Shown here piece by piece: positions 8,857 to 17,281 of a DNA stretch of 24,245 bases. Each line of letters begins with the position of its first letter. Position 1 is the first letter of the stretch. The stretch is from contig JBOZIK010000001.1 in NCBI GenBank assembly GCA_051453625.1, positions 7,239,518 to 7,263,762 of the forward strand, in the 5' to 3' direction. The stretch is from Welwitschia mirabilis (Eukaryota > Gnetophyta > Gnetopsida > Welwitschiales). A program made the translations under genes and the position numbers. A model generated the notes under the pieces. It was given only the letters and a program-made list of their open reading frames with translations, was not told where the DNA came from and did not search any database.

Positions 8857-9271
8857 TGTTGGAAGGGAAGCCAAATTTCCTGTTATGTTATTTTTTCCCT
8901 TTGTATTGTGGATGTTATGTTTAAAAAGGTTGTAGTTCCCTTTTTGTTAAATAATAATTTTAAAAAAGGGGGTTGTTGAGAAGGGGGAGTTAAATTTGGA
9001 GTCATCTATAAAGCTCTTGTTGTAATGTTAATGTAAAATTACGGTTTATACCCTAAAGGAAATCTTTAAATGCAAAATAGGGGCATGGTATATGCATTGA
9101 TCAAGAGAGAAGCGATATTGCCTATTGAGGATGGCTGGTGTCCTTACAATTTCATTTAAATAAGCGAGCTCCACACTGCTTCCATGGCTTTTATTCACAT
9201 TGAGGTTTTTCGCATTAAGTCTAGTGTCTTGTTGTTTGTCTTTTGCTTTTGCTCCACCACATTTTCTAACA
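8857..9271 (+). mobile_element. 5' LTR of element I
   Basis: Starts TGTTGGAAGGGAAGCC and ends CACATTTTCTAACA; aligns from end to end with 14416-14824. It contains TATATGCATTGATCAAGAGA, shared exactly or nearly so with the 3' LTR, and the reverse complement of the AGCTGTCCTCAATAG block found in the LTRs of B and D. A promoter presumably lies within, but decay prevents naming a TATA box. Confidence 0.92.
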
Positions 9272-9273
9272 AC

Positions 9274-9285
9274 TGGTATCAGAGC
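9274..9285 (+). other. PBS of element I
   Basis: TGGTATCAGAGC, a perfect 12-base match to the complement of the initiator tRNA-Met 3' end, two bases after the 5' LTR. This fixes both the LTR end and the strand. Confidence 0.95.
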
Positions 9286-9340
9286 ATGTTCGAAGTGCTT
9301 TCTGTTTGAATTTAAATACCTGTATTAAGTTCTTTTCATA

Positions 9341-10130
9341 ATGGAGAAGTTGCATACAATGGACACTCTAGCCAAAAGGATTGTCTACAAGTCCTCTAGC
9401 CAAAGAAACCTCCTTCCATGAAAGATGAAGAATGGATGAGGACGAAGGTCAAAGCTCTATTCTGTAGCCATCCATGTCTTAGTAACAACATTTTGCAACC
9501 CATCAATACAATAGAGAGCCTTATGAGCTCTGGCAAAGTTTGAAAAATTGGTTCAATAAAGTTTCTAGTTTAAATACTTTTTACATTTATCAAAAGGTTT
9601 TCAAAAGGTTTTCGAAGTGAAGAAAAAGCCTAAGGTTCTTTTGCAAGATCATCTGGATGAGATGATAGGTAATCTAGTTAAAGTTAGAGAACTATAAAAT
9701 CGTTATTCTGGATTTGGTAAAATCTTATGCTCTATTAGATTCTCTACTAGATTCATAGTTTATTGTAGTTACTTTAATTACTAAGTCCATGAATATTACT
9801 TCTATCACTTTTGAACAGGTTGTTTTTGCTCTTCAAGATTTTGATGGCAGGTTGAATGAAACGTAGACATCTGAAGGTGCCTTGGGCTAAAAATCGAGGC
9901 AGGAACCAAAAATCTAACCAAAATAGGGAAGGATATAAGAGCAGAGTAGTATCTCGTTCTAGGAATTTGGAATGCTGGTTTTGCAAGAAAAAGAGCCACA
10001 AATAGAAGGATTGTTACACATGGAAATCAAAACAAAAAGAGAAGACAGAANNNNNNNNNNAAACGGGAAAATCAGAAGAGTCCTCTTCTTAGGTAAATCA
10101 AGCTGAAAAGTAGTTAGTTTCCTTGTATTT
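9341..10130 (+). pseudogene. Element I gag remnant with zinc knuckle
   Basis: From ATG at 9341 the frames give short gag-like pieces with many stops. The diagnostic part is the CCHC zinc knuckle at 9973-10014: CWFCKKKSHK then a TAG, then KDC, i.e. C-X2-C-X4-H-X4-C with all four ligands present and one stop inside. In gag this binds the element RNA during particle assembly. Upstream, SITFEQVVFALQDFDGRLNE resembles the end of the copia gag helical domain. A 10-N gap lies at 10051-10060. Coding capacity is lost. Confidence 0.8.
10051..10060. other. Assembly gap, 10 N
   Basis: Ten N in the basic region after the zinc knuckle; no duplicated edge seen. Confidence 0.95.
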
Positions 10131-10163
10131 GTACCTCATGCCTTCCAAACAGAAGGACATGGC

Positions 10164-10312
10164 AAGGATGTGTGGCTGATTGACAGAGGTGCCTTGTTTT
10201 ATATTTGCCCTGATTGTTTTGTGTTTTCATCATATAATGCTATCTCATTTGGGGTTTATCTTGCAAATGGAAAACCTTTAAAGATTGCTGGTATAGGCAA
10301 TGTTGTCTTGTA
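10164..10312 (+). pseudogene. Element I protease remnant
   Basis: Open for about 49 codons: KDVWLIDRGALFYICPDCFV continuing FSSYNAISFGVYLANGKPLK and IAGIGNVV before a TAG. This matches the copia aspartic protease 'WxxDSGAxxHxC...LANGxxxxIxGxGxV'. The catalytic aspartate codon (10182-10184) is kept, but the following serine is arginine (DRG instead of DSG) and the histidine after it is tyrosine. Protease cuts the gag-pol polyprotein; with these changes and the stops around it, it would not function. Confidence 0.85.
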
Positions 10313-10569
10313 GCAACTAGGAATGCCAAAAGTCTAACAATGTTCGTCATGTTCCAAAAGTGAAGAAGAAGCTTATTTTAGTATCTTAGCTTGATGATCT
10401 GAGTCTGGCTTTGTCCAAAGGAGGTTGACTTTGGAAAATTAGGAAGGGAATTTTGACTATATTACATGGGAAAAGGAAACTAGTTTTACACCTTTGAAAC
10501 AGTTGCACGTGGGATGACTACTACTGTTACATACATGAATGTTGCTATTGTCATTAGAGATTTAGAGGA

Positions 10570-10991
10570 TGCTGATATTTAGCACAAACACCGTGGACAT
10601 ATTGGGGATTTTGGTTTAAAGGTGCTGTTGTCACAATCCCTAATTCTTACATTTCTACATACATCTACAAATTTCTATAAAGGTTGTTTGGTTGGTAAAT
10701 CTAAAAGAGTTAATCTTTGTAAGGATTTAGAAAACAAAAAGAAAAATAAATTAGAATTGGTATATTCTCATGTATGCGGTCCAATGAATCCTGCTTCTCT
10801 TGGTGGTTCTGTATATTTTGTGATTTTTATTGGTGATTGTACTTGAAAGGTCTAGGTATATTCTTTAAAATGAAAACATGAAGTTTGATGGTCTTCAAGT
10901 CTTTTGTTGCCAGGGTAGAGACTCAAACAAGTTTGAGGTTGAAATGCTTGGTTACAAAGAATGGAGGAGACTATGCCTCCAAAGCATTCGA
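10570..10991 (+). pseudogene. Element I integrase N-terminal half remnant
   Basis: Begins with the GAG-pre-integrase segment HKHRGHIGDFGLKVL ('WHxRLGHxxxxxLxxL'), then FYKGCLVGKSKRVNL (compare 'CexCxxGKxxRxxF'). The open stretch 10622-10846 includes LELVYSHVCGPM, where the first catalytic aspartate of the DDE triad (normally HSDVCGP) is histidine (codon 10769-10771). Further on, VTKNGGDYASKAF (from 10951) is the 'RSDNGGEYxSxxF' motif with its catalytic aspartate changed to lysine (10957-10959). The glutamate lies in the following gap. Two of three acidic residues are thus gone. Confidence 0.87.
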
Positions 10992-11596
10992 NNNNNNNNN
11001 NNNNNNNNNNNNNNNNNNNNNNNNNNNNNNNNNNNNNNNNNNNNNNNNNNNNNNNNNNNNNNNNNNNNNNNNNNNNNNNNNNNNNNNNNNNNNNNNNNNN
11101 NNNNNNNNNNNNNNNNNNNNNNNNNNNNNNNNNNNNNNNNNNNNNNNNNNNNNNNNNNNNNNNNNNNNNNNNNNNNNNNNNNNNNNNNNNNNNNNNNNNN
11201 NNNNNNNNNNNNNNNNNNNNNNNNNNNNNNNNNNNNNNNNNNNNNNNNNNNNNNNNNNNNNNNNNNNNNNNNNNNNNNNNNNNNNNNNNNNNNNNNNNNN
11301 NNNNNNNNNNNNNNNNNNNNNNNNNNNNNNNNNNNNNNNNNNNNNNNNNNNNNNNNNNNNNNNNNNNNNNNNNNNNNNNNNNNNNNNNNNNNNNNNNNNN
11401 NNNNNNNNNNNNNNNNNNNNNNNNNNNNNNNNNNNNNNNNNNNNNNNNNNNNNNNNNNNNNNNNNNNNNNNNNNNNNNNNNNNNNNNNNNNNNNNNNNNN
11501 NNNNNNNNNNNNNNNNNNNNNNNNNNNNNNNNNNNNNNNNNNNNNNNNNNNNNNNNNNNNNNNNNNNNNNNNNNNNNNNNNNNNNNNNNNNNNNNN
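10992..11596. other. Assembly gap, 605 N, inside integrase
   Basis: Lies between the NGGDY motif and the 'ERKNRTLLE' motif, which in copia integrases are only about 30-35 residues apart. About 100 bases would be expected, so either the gap size is overestimated or something else is inserted. Edges are not duplicated. Confidence 0.95.
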
Positions 11597-12010
11597 AAGA
11601 GATGCAATAGAACATTGCTGGAACATGTTAGATCTGTTGGGGTATGTTTGAACAAGACTTTCTAGGTAGAAATAGTGACTGCTGCTTATTTGGGGAATAG
11701 GTCTTTTCATTCCTCCCATAACAATGGAGTTCCCGAAATATCATAGACTAATAAGGATGTCTTTTACTAGCATTCAAGACTTCTTGGATGTGAGGCTTAT
11801 ATGCATATTCAGAAAGAAAATAGGACTAAGTTGCAAGATAGAGCCAAACAATGCATTTTTGTTGCTATGGTGAGGATGTGCTTGGTTACATATTGCGAGA
11901 TCTTAAAGCCACTTGAATAGTAAGGTCGTGTGATGTTAAATTCAGAGACGATGTGATGTTTTATGGTTTTCAAGATGTGAATTGAGCAAATTCTCATTTT
12001 GATTTCTTAC
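11597..12010 (+). pseudogene. Element I integrase C-terminal remnant
   Basis: Immediately after the gap one frame reads KRCNRTLLEHVRSVGVCLNK, the copia 'ERKNRTLLExxRSM' segment. It continues TAAYLGNRSFHSSHNNGVPE in place of 'TAxYLxNRxPx' and, after stops, LLGCEAYMHIQKENRTKLQD, the 'FGCxAYxHIPKxxRxKLDxKxxxCIFLGY' region, with QCIFVAM following. This domain binds target DNA and marks the approach to the reverse transcriptase. Several stops and frame changes. Confidence 0.83.
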
Positions 12011-12245
12011 AATAGTCTTGTAGGCTAAGAGATGAAACAAATAATGAGAAGTAAGAGCTAGAATAGGTCCCTAAAACAAAAAATTGCTGATATAATGATA
12101 CATCTCTAGGTGAAGAGTAGGATGAAGAACCTGAAACACCCATGGACACATCTCATTGAGTTATGCGTTCTCCCAAAACTTCTTATCCATCGACAGGTAT
12201 TCTCCTTCATAAAACTATGTTTTTTATAGTGCTTGTGGAGAACTA

Positions 12246-12995
12246 GAAACAATGGAAGAAGCAATTTTTAGTGCTGATGCTGTCAGTTGGAAGGCAGCAA
12301 TGGAGGATGAATGGAAATCTTTGAAAGATTACATGAAAACTGGTGAATTTGACAAAGGGACGTAAAGCTCTTCATAGTAAATGCATTTTCATATTGAAAG
12401 ATGTTGCAAATGGAAAGAAACACTACAAGGCTAGGGTGGTGGTGAAAGATTATGCACACAATCTAGGCATTGACTTTATCGAGATCTTTTGCCATGTTGT
12501 GAAGCTTTCCTCTATATTCATAGTTTCTTCTATTGTTGCTTGCTTGGATTTGGACCTGGAATAGCTAGATATAAATATAGTCTTCTTACATGGGGATTGA
12601 GGAAATTTACTTATGCCAACCTCATGGGTATGTGGATAAGCATCATCCTAGTCTAATTTGTCATTTAAAAAAGAGTCTTGATGGTTTGAAACAGGCCCCA
12701 AGACAATGGTACGAGATGCTTGATATGTCCATGAAGAAACAAATAAAGTTGATCATTGTGTATACTTCTCAGGAAGTGTCTCAAAATTTGTTATCTTGTT
12801 GTTGTATGTTCATGACATGGTGATTGCAGGAAATGAAGAAGCTAAAATCAAGCATTTGAAGGCTGAAATGAACAAGCAATTTGCTATGAAATATTTGGGG
12901 CAAGCAAAGAAAATGTTAGGGATATAAATCTATAGGGCCCAAAAGTAGAAGAAGGTGTGTCTTAGCCAAAGTGATTACATTGGCCAGGTTCTTGA
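12246..12995 (+). pseudogene. Element I reverse transcriptase remnant
   Basis: In order: MEEAIFSADAVSWKAAMEDE ('xEAxxSxxxxxWxxAMxEE'), HYKARVVVKDYAHNLGIDFI (12421-12480; 'YKARLVAKGFxQxxGIDYxETF'), VVKLSSIFIV, LDINIVFLHGD with the first catalytic aspartate near 12567, then SLDGLKQAPRQWYEML (open stretch 12590-12823) and LLYVHDMVIAG, where the YVDD box has become YVHD (His codon 12811-12813). It ends MNKQFAMKYLGQAKKMLGI. At least four frame changes or stops. The altered box and the stops make it inactive. Confidence 0.9.
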
Positions 12996-13035
12996 ATGTT
13001 TTGGCATGAAAGATGGCAAATGAGTTAGCACTCTT

Positions 13036-13759
13036 TTGGCTCCTCATTTCAAGCTGTCTAGAATAGACTACCCCTTTTCTCAAGAAGAAACTACAAAAGG
13101 GGAGCATATTCCTTATATATTTAGTGTAGGATCTCTCATGTATGCCATAGAATATACTTGTCCTAACATTGCTTGTGTAGTAGGAGTGGTTAGTAGATAC
13201 CTGGGTAATTTTGGTTGGAATTATTAGCTTACGGTAAAATGGATTCTTAGATATGTGAGGAGTACACAAATGGACTGCCTGTGTCTTGGCAAGGGTGATT
13301 GAAGCTTATATGATTTTGTAAATGCTAATTTTGCAGGGGATTTGAATAGTAGACGTTCCACCATAGATGATGCCTTTACATTTGGTGGAGGAGCACTTAG
13401 TTGGTTATCAGATTTTCAACCAGTGGTGATTTTGTCCACTATGGAGGCGGAGTATGCGGCTTTCACAAAGGCATGTAAAGAAGCGATTTGGTTGCATAGG
13501 TTTCTCAGGTCTCCTGGGTTGAAATAGAAGAATTTTTATCTATTTTGTGATAGTCCAAGTGCCATGCACTTGGCAAAGAATTCAACATTCCATGCAAGGA
13601 CAAAACACATTGACATCCGGTTTCATAGTGGTGGTGGAGAAGAATAACTTCTGCAAAGAAAAGCTTGGAATTGTAGTGATGTGAGCAAATGGCATTTGAG
13701 GCAATCCACCTCTCTTGTTCCCCTGGAGGCTTATCAGATTTGTCTTAAATGGGGAGAAT
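13036..13759 (+). pseudogene. Element I RT end and RNase H remnant
   Basis: The open stretch 13036-13227 holds SVGSLMYAIEYTCPNIACVV ('VGSLMYAxxCTRPDIAxAVG'). After a stop, VKWILRYVRST and FVNANFAGDLNSRRST follow, with the first RNase H aspartate as N. The stretch 13342-13527 has GGGALSWLSDFQPVVILSTM and EAEYAAFTKACKEAIWLHRF with the catalytic glutamate kept, and then LFCDSPSAMHLAKN with its aspartate kept and HARTKHIDI. The C-terminal tail LEAYQICLKWGE runs into the PPT. It is the least decayed part of the element, but has stops at the joins. Confidence 0.9.
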
Positions 13760-13788
13760 TGTTGGATGTGAAGCCAAATCTCTTGTTA
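13569..13788 (+). repeat. Left copy of 220-bp duplicated contig edge
   Basis: CTTGGCAAAGAATTCAACA through GCCAAATCTCTTGTTA, repeated over the same 220-bp length at 14225-14444 with about five substitutions. It covers the RNase H end, the PPT and the first 29 bases of the 3' LTR. It touches the N run on its right edge, as expected for unmerged overlapping contigs, perhaps of two haplotypes. Confidence 0.93.
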
Positions 13789-14224
13789 NNNNNNNNNNNN
13801 NNNNNNNNNNNNNNNNNNNNNNNNNNNNNNNNNNNNNNNNNNNNNNNNNNNNNNNNNNNNNNNNNNNNNNNNNNNNNNNNNNNNNNNNNNNNNNNNNNNN
13901 NNNNNNNNNNNNNNNNNNNNNNNNNNNNNNNNNNNNNNNNNNNNNNNNNNNNNNNNNNNNNNNNNNNNNNNNNNNNNNNNNNNNNNNNNNNNNNNNNNNN
14001 NNNNNNNNNNNNNNNNNNNNNNNNNNNNNNNNNNNNNNNNNNNNNNNNNNNNNNNNNNNNNNNNNNNNNNNNNNNNNNNNNNNNNNNNNNNNNNNNNNNN
14101 NNNNNNNNNNNNNNNNNNNNNNNNNNNNNNNNNNNNNNNNNNNNNNNNNNNNNNNNNNNNNNNNNNNNNNNNNNNNNNNNNNNNNNNNNNNNNNNNNNNN
14201 NNNNNNNNNNNNNNNNNNNNNNNN
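13789..14224. other. Assembly gap, 436 N
   Basis: N run bounded by the two 220-bp copies; probably artificial, with true length zero or negative. Confidence 0.95.
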
Positions 14225-14444
14225 CTTGGCAAAGAATTCAACATTCCATGCAAGGACAAAACACATTGACAGCCGGTTTCATAGTGGTGGTGGAGAAGAA
14301 TAACTTTTGCAAAGAAAAGCTTGGAATTGTAGTGACGTGAGCAAATGGCATTTGAGGCAATCCACCTCTCTTGTTCCCTTGGAGGCTTATCAGATTTGTC
14401 TTAAACGGGGAGAATTGTTGGATGTGAAGCCAAATCTCTTGTTA
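14225..14444 (+). repeat. Right copy of 220-bp duplicated contig edge
   Basis: Counterpart of 13569-13788; begins at the first base after the gap. Differences include C for T in the PPT (AAACGGGGAGAAT against AAATGGGGAGAAT). Confidence 0.93.
14403..14415 (+). other. Polypurine tract of element I
   Basis: AAACGGGGAGAAT directly before the TGTTGG of the 3' LTR; the copy at 13747-13759 reads AAATGGGGAGAAT. Confidence 0.85.
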
Positions 14445-14824
14445 TATTATTTATTCCCTTTGTGTTGTCTTTAAAAAGGTTGCAGCCCCCATCTCGCTAA
14501 ATAATAATTTAAAGAAACGGAAGGGTGTCTTGAGAAGGGCAGGTCAAAATTGGAGTTCTAGAAAATTTTTGGTTGTCATGTCAATGTAAAAATAGGGTTT
14601 CTATGCTAAAGGAAATCTATGAAAGGGGAATAGGGGAATGTTATATGCATTGATCAAGAGATAAGCAAGATTGGCTATTGAGGACGACCTGTGTCCTTAC
14701 CTTTTCATTTGCATAAGAGAGTTTTGCATTGCTTCTATGGCTTTTCCCCACCTTGGGGTTTTCCATGTTAAATTTGGTCTCTTGCTGATTGCCTTTTCTT
14801 TTTGCTCTGCCACATTTTCTAACA
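14416..14824 (+). mobile_element. 3' LTR of element I
   Basis: TGTTGGATGTGAAGCC to CATTTTCTAACA, matching 8857-9271 from end to end with roughly 20 percent difference by eye and a deletion of about nine bases near its position 55. On the right it passes straight into the reverse transcriptase of element B. Confidence 0.92.
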
Positions 14825-15190
14825 CACGCTAATCCTCTTCAAGATCCTTACAGAAGAAGGCTGTTTTCACATCTAGCTGTTCCATTGTTGGATCTAAACA
14901 AGCTACCAATGACAAAACAATTCTGATAGAAGTATGCTTTATAATCGTGAAAGATAAAAGTAAAATCTATACCTCATTTTGTGCAAAGCCTTTTACCACC
15001 AATCTTGATTTGTATGTCTTACAAGCCATCAGAATTTGTTCTGATTTTGTAAATCCATTTGCTACACAAATTCTTCCTTCCCTTAGGGTAGGGCACAAGA
15101 TCCTAAGTCTGGGTTTTGTGTAGTGTTTTTATACTTCAATCATATCATTCTCCCATTTTTCTGTATCACATGAGAACCTTGCTTCTGCAA
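14825..15190 (-). pseudogene. Element B reverse transcriptase, first half
   Basis: On the minus strand: FAEARFSCDTEKWENDMIE ('EAxxxxxWxxAMxEE'), then YKSRLVVKGFAQNEV, then SIRIVLSLVACLDPTMEQLD followed by VKTAFFCKDLEED, which carries the first catalytic aspartate (LDVKTAFLHGDLEEE) and stops abruptly at the edge of element I. The continuation is found at 8856 and below. About ten residues ('IYMEQPEGF') are missing at the junction. Several frame changes upstream. Confidence 0.9.
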
Positions 15191-15419
15191 AAGTTTGAGG
15201 TTTTCCACCATCTATAATCAAAATACAATGCAAAGAAGGAAAATATACTTTTGATTATCTTGTAAAACAAGCGAAGCTCCAAACTGTTGTGAAGGAATCT
15301 CATTGATAGGCTAATATTCCTCCTCATCATCTTATTCACATTTTTCATTTTGGGCATTAAGTGGAAGTGTAGGGTTTTCAAAAGGAAGATCATCATGTTG
15401 GTTTTCTTCTTTTTCATCC

Positions 15420-15800
15420 TTTCAAAAAGGAACTATACTAAATTCTTTCTTGGGGAGGCTAGGATTAGATGTTCCTCCATTTTGATCCTCACCCTGCTTG
15501 GGATAATAAAAGGTATCTTCCCTAAAAGTCAAGTCTCTAGACCTAATCAGTAATTACCTATCCACAAGTAGCATCCTAGAGTTTATAAACTCTATCTTCA
15601 TTGTCATAGCCCACAAAAATAACCTTGCATTACTTGTCATCCATTTTGGATTGTTGTATTTCTGCAGATCCACATATGCTCTATAGCCAACACTTTTAAA
15701 TGTCGAGATGAAATAGACTTGCCCCTCCATAGAACTTCAGGATTTTGCCTCTCTATAGAACTTTAGGGTTTTGCCCAAAACATCTTGGAAAGAAAGTGCA
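15420..15800 (-). pseudogene. Element B integrase C-terminal remnant
   Basis: The minus strand reads SMEGQVYFISTFKSVGYRAY then VDLQKYNNPKWMTSNARLFL, corresponding to 'LKVFGCRAYVHIPKxxRxKxDxKxxxCIFLGY', and later LIRSRDLTFREDTF (about 15500-15545), a conserved copia 'SRDVxFxE' motif that precedes the reverse transcriptase. The integrase catalytic core that should stand upstream is not seen between here and the zinc knuckle near 16000, so element B has an internal deletion. Confidence 0.78.
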
Positions 15801-15939
15801 CTAGGAATCATGCATGTACATCCTTTAAACAATGCTATGAAACCTCCTAGCATCACCGTTCTATTGTGGTGTTTCGGATTGTTAGCTAAATGAAGAATTC
15901 CCTTCTGCAGATATAAATCAACAAAGGCACGAGAGATGT

Positions 15940-16700
15940 GCTTTCCCTATTTTGAGTTAACAACTTTTTAACCTTTAACCTAGTTCACGTTTCTTCCAGA
16001 ACAAACACTTAATGTTTCTTCTGCAAGAAGCTCCTTCACTTTTGGTCTTCATGTGTCCATTTCCTCCACTTTGTGAGTATTCACTACCAACAACAAGAGC
16101 CTCACCTATGGAGTCCATGGATTGATCTTATTTGCGTTTGACAACTTCAAAATAATACTGTTTAAACTAGGGAGAGTTGCTGATGCTACTTTTAAGTTGG
16201 TACAAACAGTTTTGCATGAGTTAGGTAACAAACTGAGAATTGCAGCTACTCATCAAGCTCTCTGGAAAAGTCACTTGCAAATTATTTAATTGTAAGAATA
16301 GAGCATTCATATCATCCAAATGCATCTACAGTGAATACCACTCTTTTATCTTCATCGCAAAGGCTCTATTGATAGCATAGGACTGGTTTATTCTAGTGGG
16401 TTGGTTGTATCTCTCATTCAACAGAGAATGCATGTTCATGATTTCTTTGTGGGTTTGAAGTATGCTATTGTCAAGACGAGATTGAATAACATCAAGAGCT
16501 ATTATGTTAAGTCGACTCCATTAGTCATCAGGGTACATCTTCAAACAATCAATGTTAGATAGCTTAAAAGCTGCTGTTAGTTCAGCCTTCAGCTTGAAAA
16601 TAATGTTTCATCCTTCTCAATAAAGGGCATCTTTCATTAGGATTTTGTAGACACCCTAGTTTTTGGCTCCTACCAACTTACTTTACATTTGTACATGCTT
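15940..16700 (-). pseudogene. Element B gag and zinc-knuckle remnant
   Basis: Minus-strand pieces in order: FKLKAELTAAFKLSNIDCLK (about 16550-16615), LNIIALDVIQSRLDNSILQT, MHLDDMNALFLQLNNLQVTF followed by PESLM (about 16250-16330), which has the shape of the copia gag domain ('xxFxxLxxQLxxxGxxxxDExxxxxLLxSLPESxxxL'). Near 15980-16010 KCLFWKKREL is a decayed zinc knuckle (usually CxFCKKxGHxKxxC) with only one clear ligand. Full of stops. Confidence 0.65.
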
Positions 16701-16825
16701 CATTTTGCCTTTTCTGAAAACCTTGATGACACAATATGAGACTGTAGAATTGTAAAAACGCTAAAACTAAATTATACGGACACCAAATAGAAAACAAAGC
16801 AAGAGAAAACACACACAAACTCTAT

Positions 16826-16838
16826 GCATCTGACACCA
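16826..16838 (-). other. PBS of element B, decayed
   Basis: TGGTGTCAGATGC on the minus strand, two changes from TGGTATCAGAGC, two bases beyond the CAACA end of the 5' LTR. Confidence 0.75.
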
Positions 16839-16840
16839 CT

Positions 16841-17281
16841 TGTTGAAAAATCATATTACAAAACAAAGAAAACAAATAACAAAAGACAAAACGAGCAAGC
16901 AAAGCTACAAATTTATGTGGTTTATGTCCTTTCTCTACCCTCCTTCCATGAAGCAGTTTAGAACTCTTGTTATCAATGGAAGTGTCTAGGACACAGGCCG
17001 TCCTCAATAGCTGCACATTGACACTTAAGAGGAGCAAAAGAACCTTAACACACCTCTTCCAACTAGACATACTTCCCCTTGTATAACAAACATTAAGATT
17101 AAAACCATAATTGGATAACCCAACATTGAGCCCTTTTAACTAATTTTACTATGTTCGTACAGACAAGTAAAAAAAACATATTGGGATTACATGCAAAACA
17201 TCTTTTTTCATTACAAAAAGGAACAGAGGAGGCAATTAAAAATTTGATTTTAGACTAAAATATTTGTCATCTAAGCCAAGA
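16841..17281 (-). mobile_element. 5' LTR of element B
   Basis: The PBS fixes its inner edge at 16841 (plus-strand TGTTG). It aligns throughout with 7217-7639. The outer edge is set by comparison of the minus-strand start TCTTGGCTTAGATGACAAAT with the clade's LTR tip and could be about 12 bases shorter. Confidence 0.8.

Larger units (their letters stand above)
8857..14824 (+). mobile_element. Nested copia element I (full length, degenerate)
   Basis: A 5,968-bp plus-strand Ty1/copia element with 415-bp and 409-bp LTRs (TGTTGG...CTAACA), a PBS two bases after the 5' LTR, gag with zinc knuckle, protease, integrase, reverse transcriptase and RNase H in copia order, and a PPT just before the 3' LTR. 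It splits the RT of element B. The flanking five bases are CACAA on the left and CACGC on the right, three of five matching, so a decayed target-site duplication is possible but not proven. The LTRs look about 80 percent identical. Length includes N runs at 10051, 10992 and 13789 and a duplicated contig edge, so the true element is probably shorter. Confidence 0.93.
7217..17281 (-). mobile_element. Outer copia element B, interrupted by element I
   Basis: A degenerate minus-strand Ty1/copia element. Order on the minus strand: 5' LTR (16841-17281), PBS (16826-16838), gag and zinc-knuckle remnant, integrase C-terminal remnant, RT first half (ends at 14825), then element I, RT second half (from 8856), RNase H (to about 7866), PPT and 3' LTR (7217-7639). 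Without element I it is about 4.1 kb, slightly short for a copia element, and the integrase core is largely missing. No clear target-site duplication: GGATT before 7217 and TGTTG after 17281 differ. It is riddled with stops and frameshifts. Confidence 0.88.

Noticed and set aside
9595-9625. Short tandem CAAAAGGTTTT repeat
   Set aside because: A twelve-base slippage duplication in the gag remnant.
9774-10001. Minus-strand open frames of 64-75 codons
   Set aside because: Shadows of the gag and zinc-knuckle region of element I on the other strand.
10852-11719. Several 200+ codon frames on both strands around the large N run
   Set aside because: Mostly N; only the frames with NGGDY and NRTLLE motifs are real integrase remnants.
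12916-13269. Minus-strand open frame of 117 codons
   Set aside because: Opposite strand of the RT to RNase H segment of element I, whose plus-strand motifs are unmistakable.
15166-15417. Minus-strand 83-codon frame rich in M and K
   Set aside because: It is out of frame with the RT and integrase motifs of element B found on the same strand.
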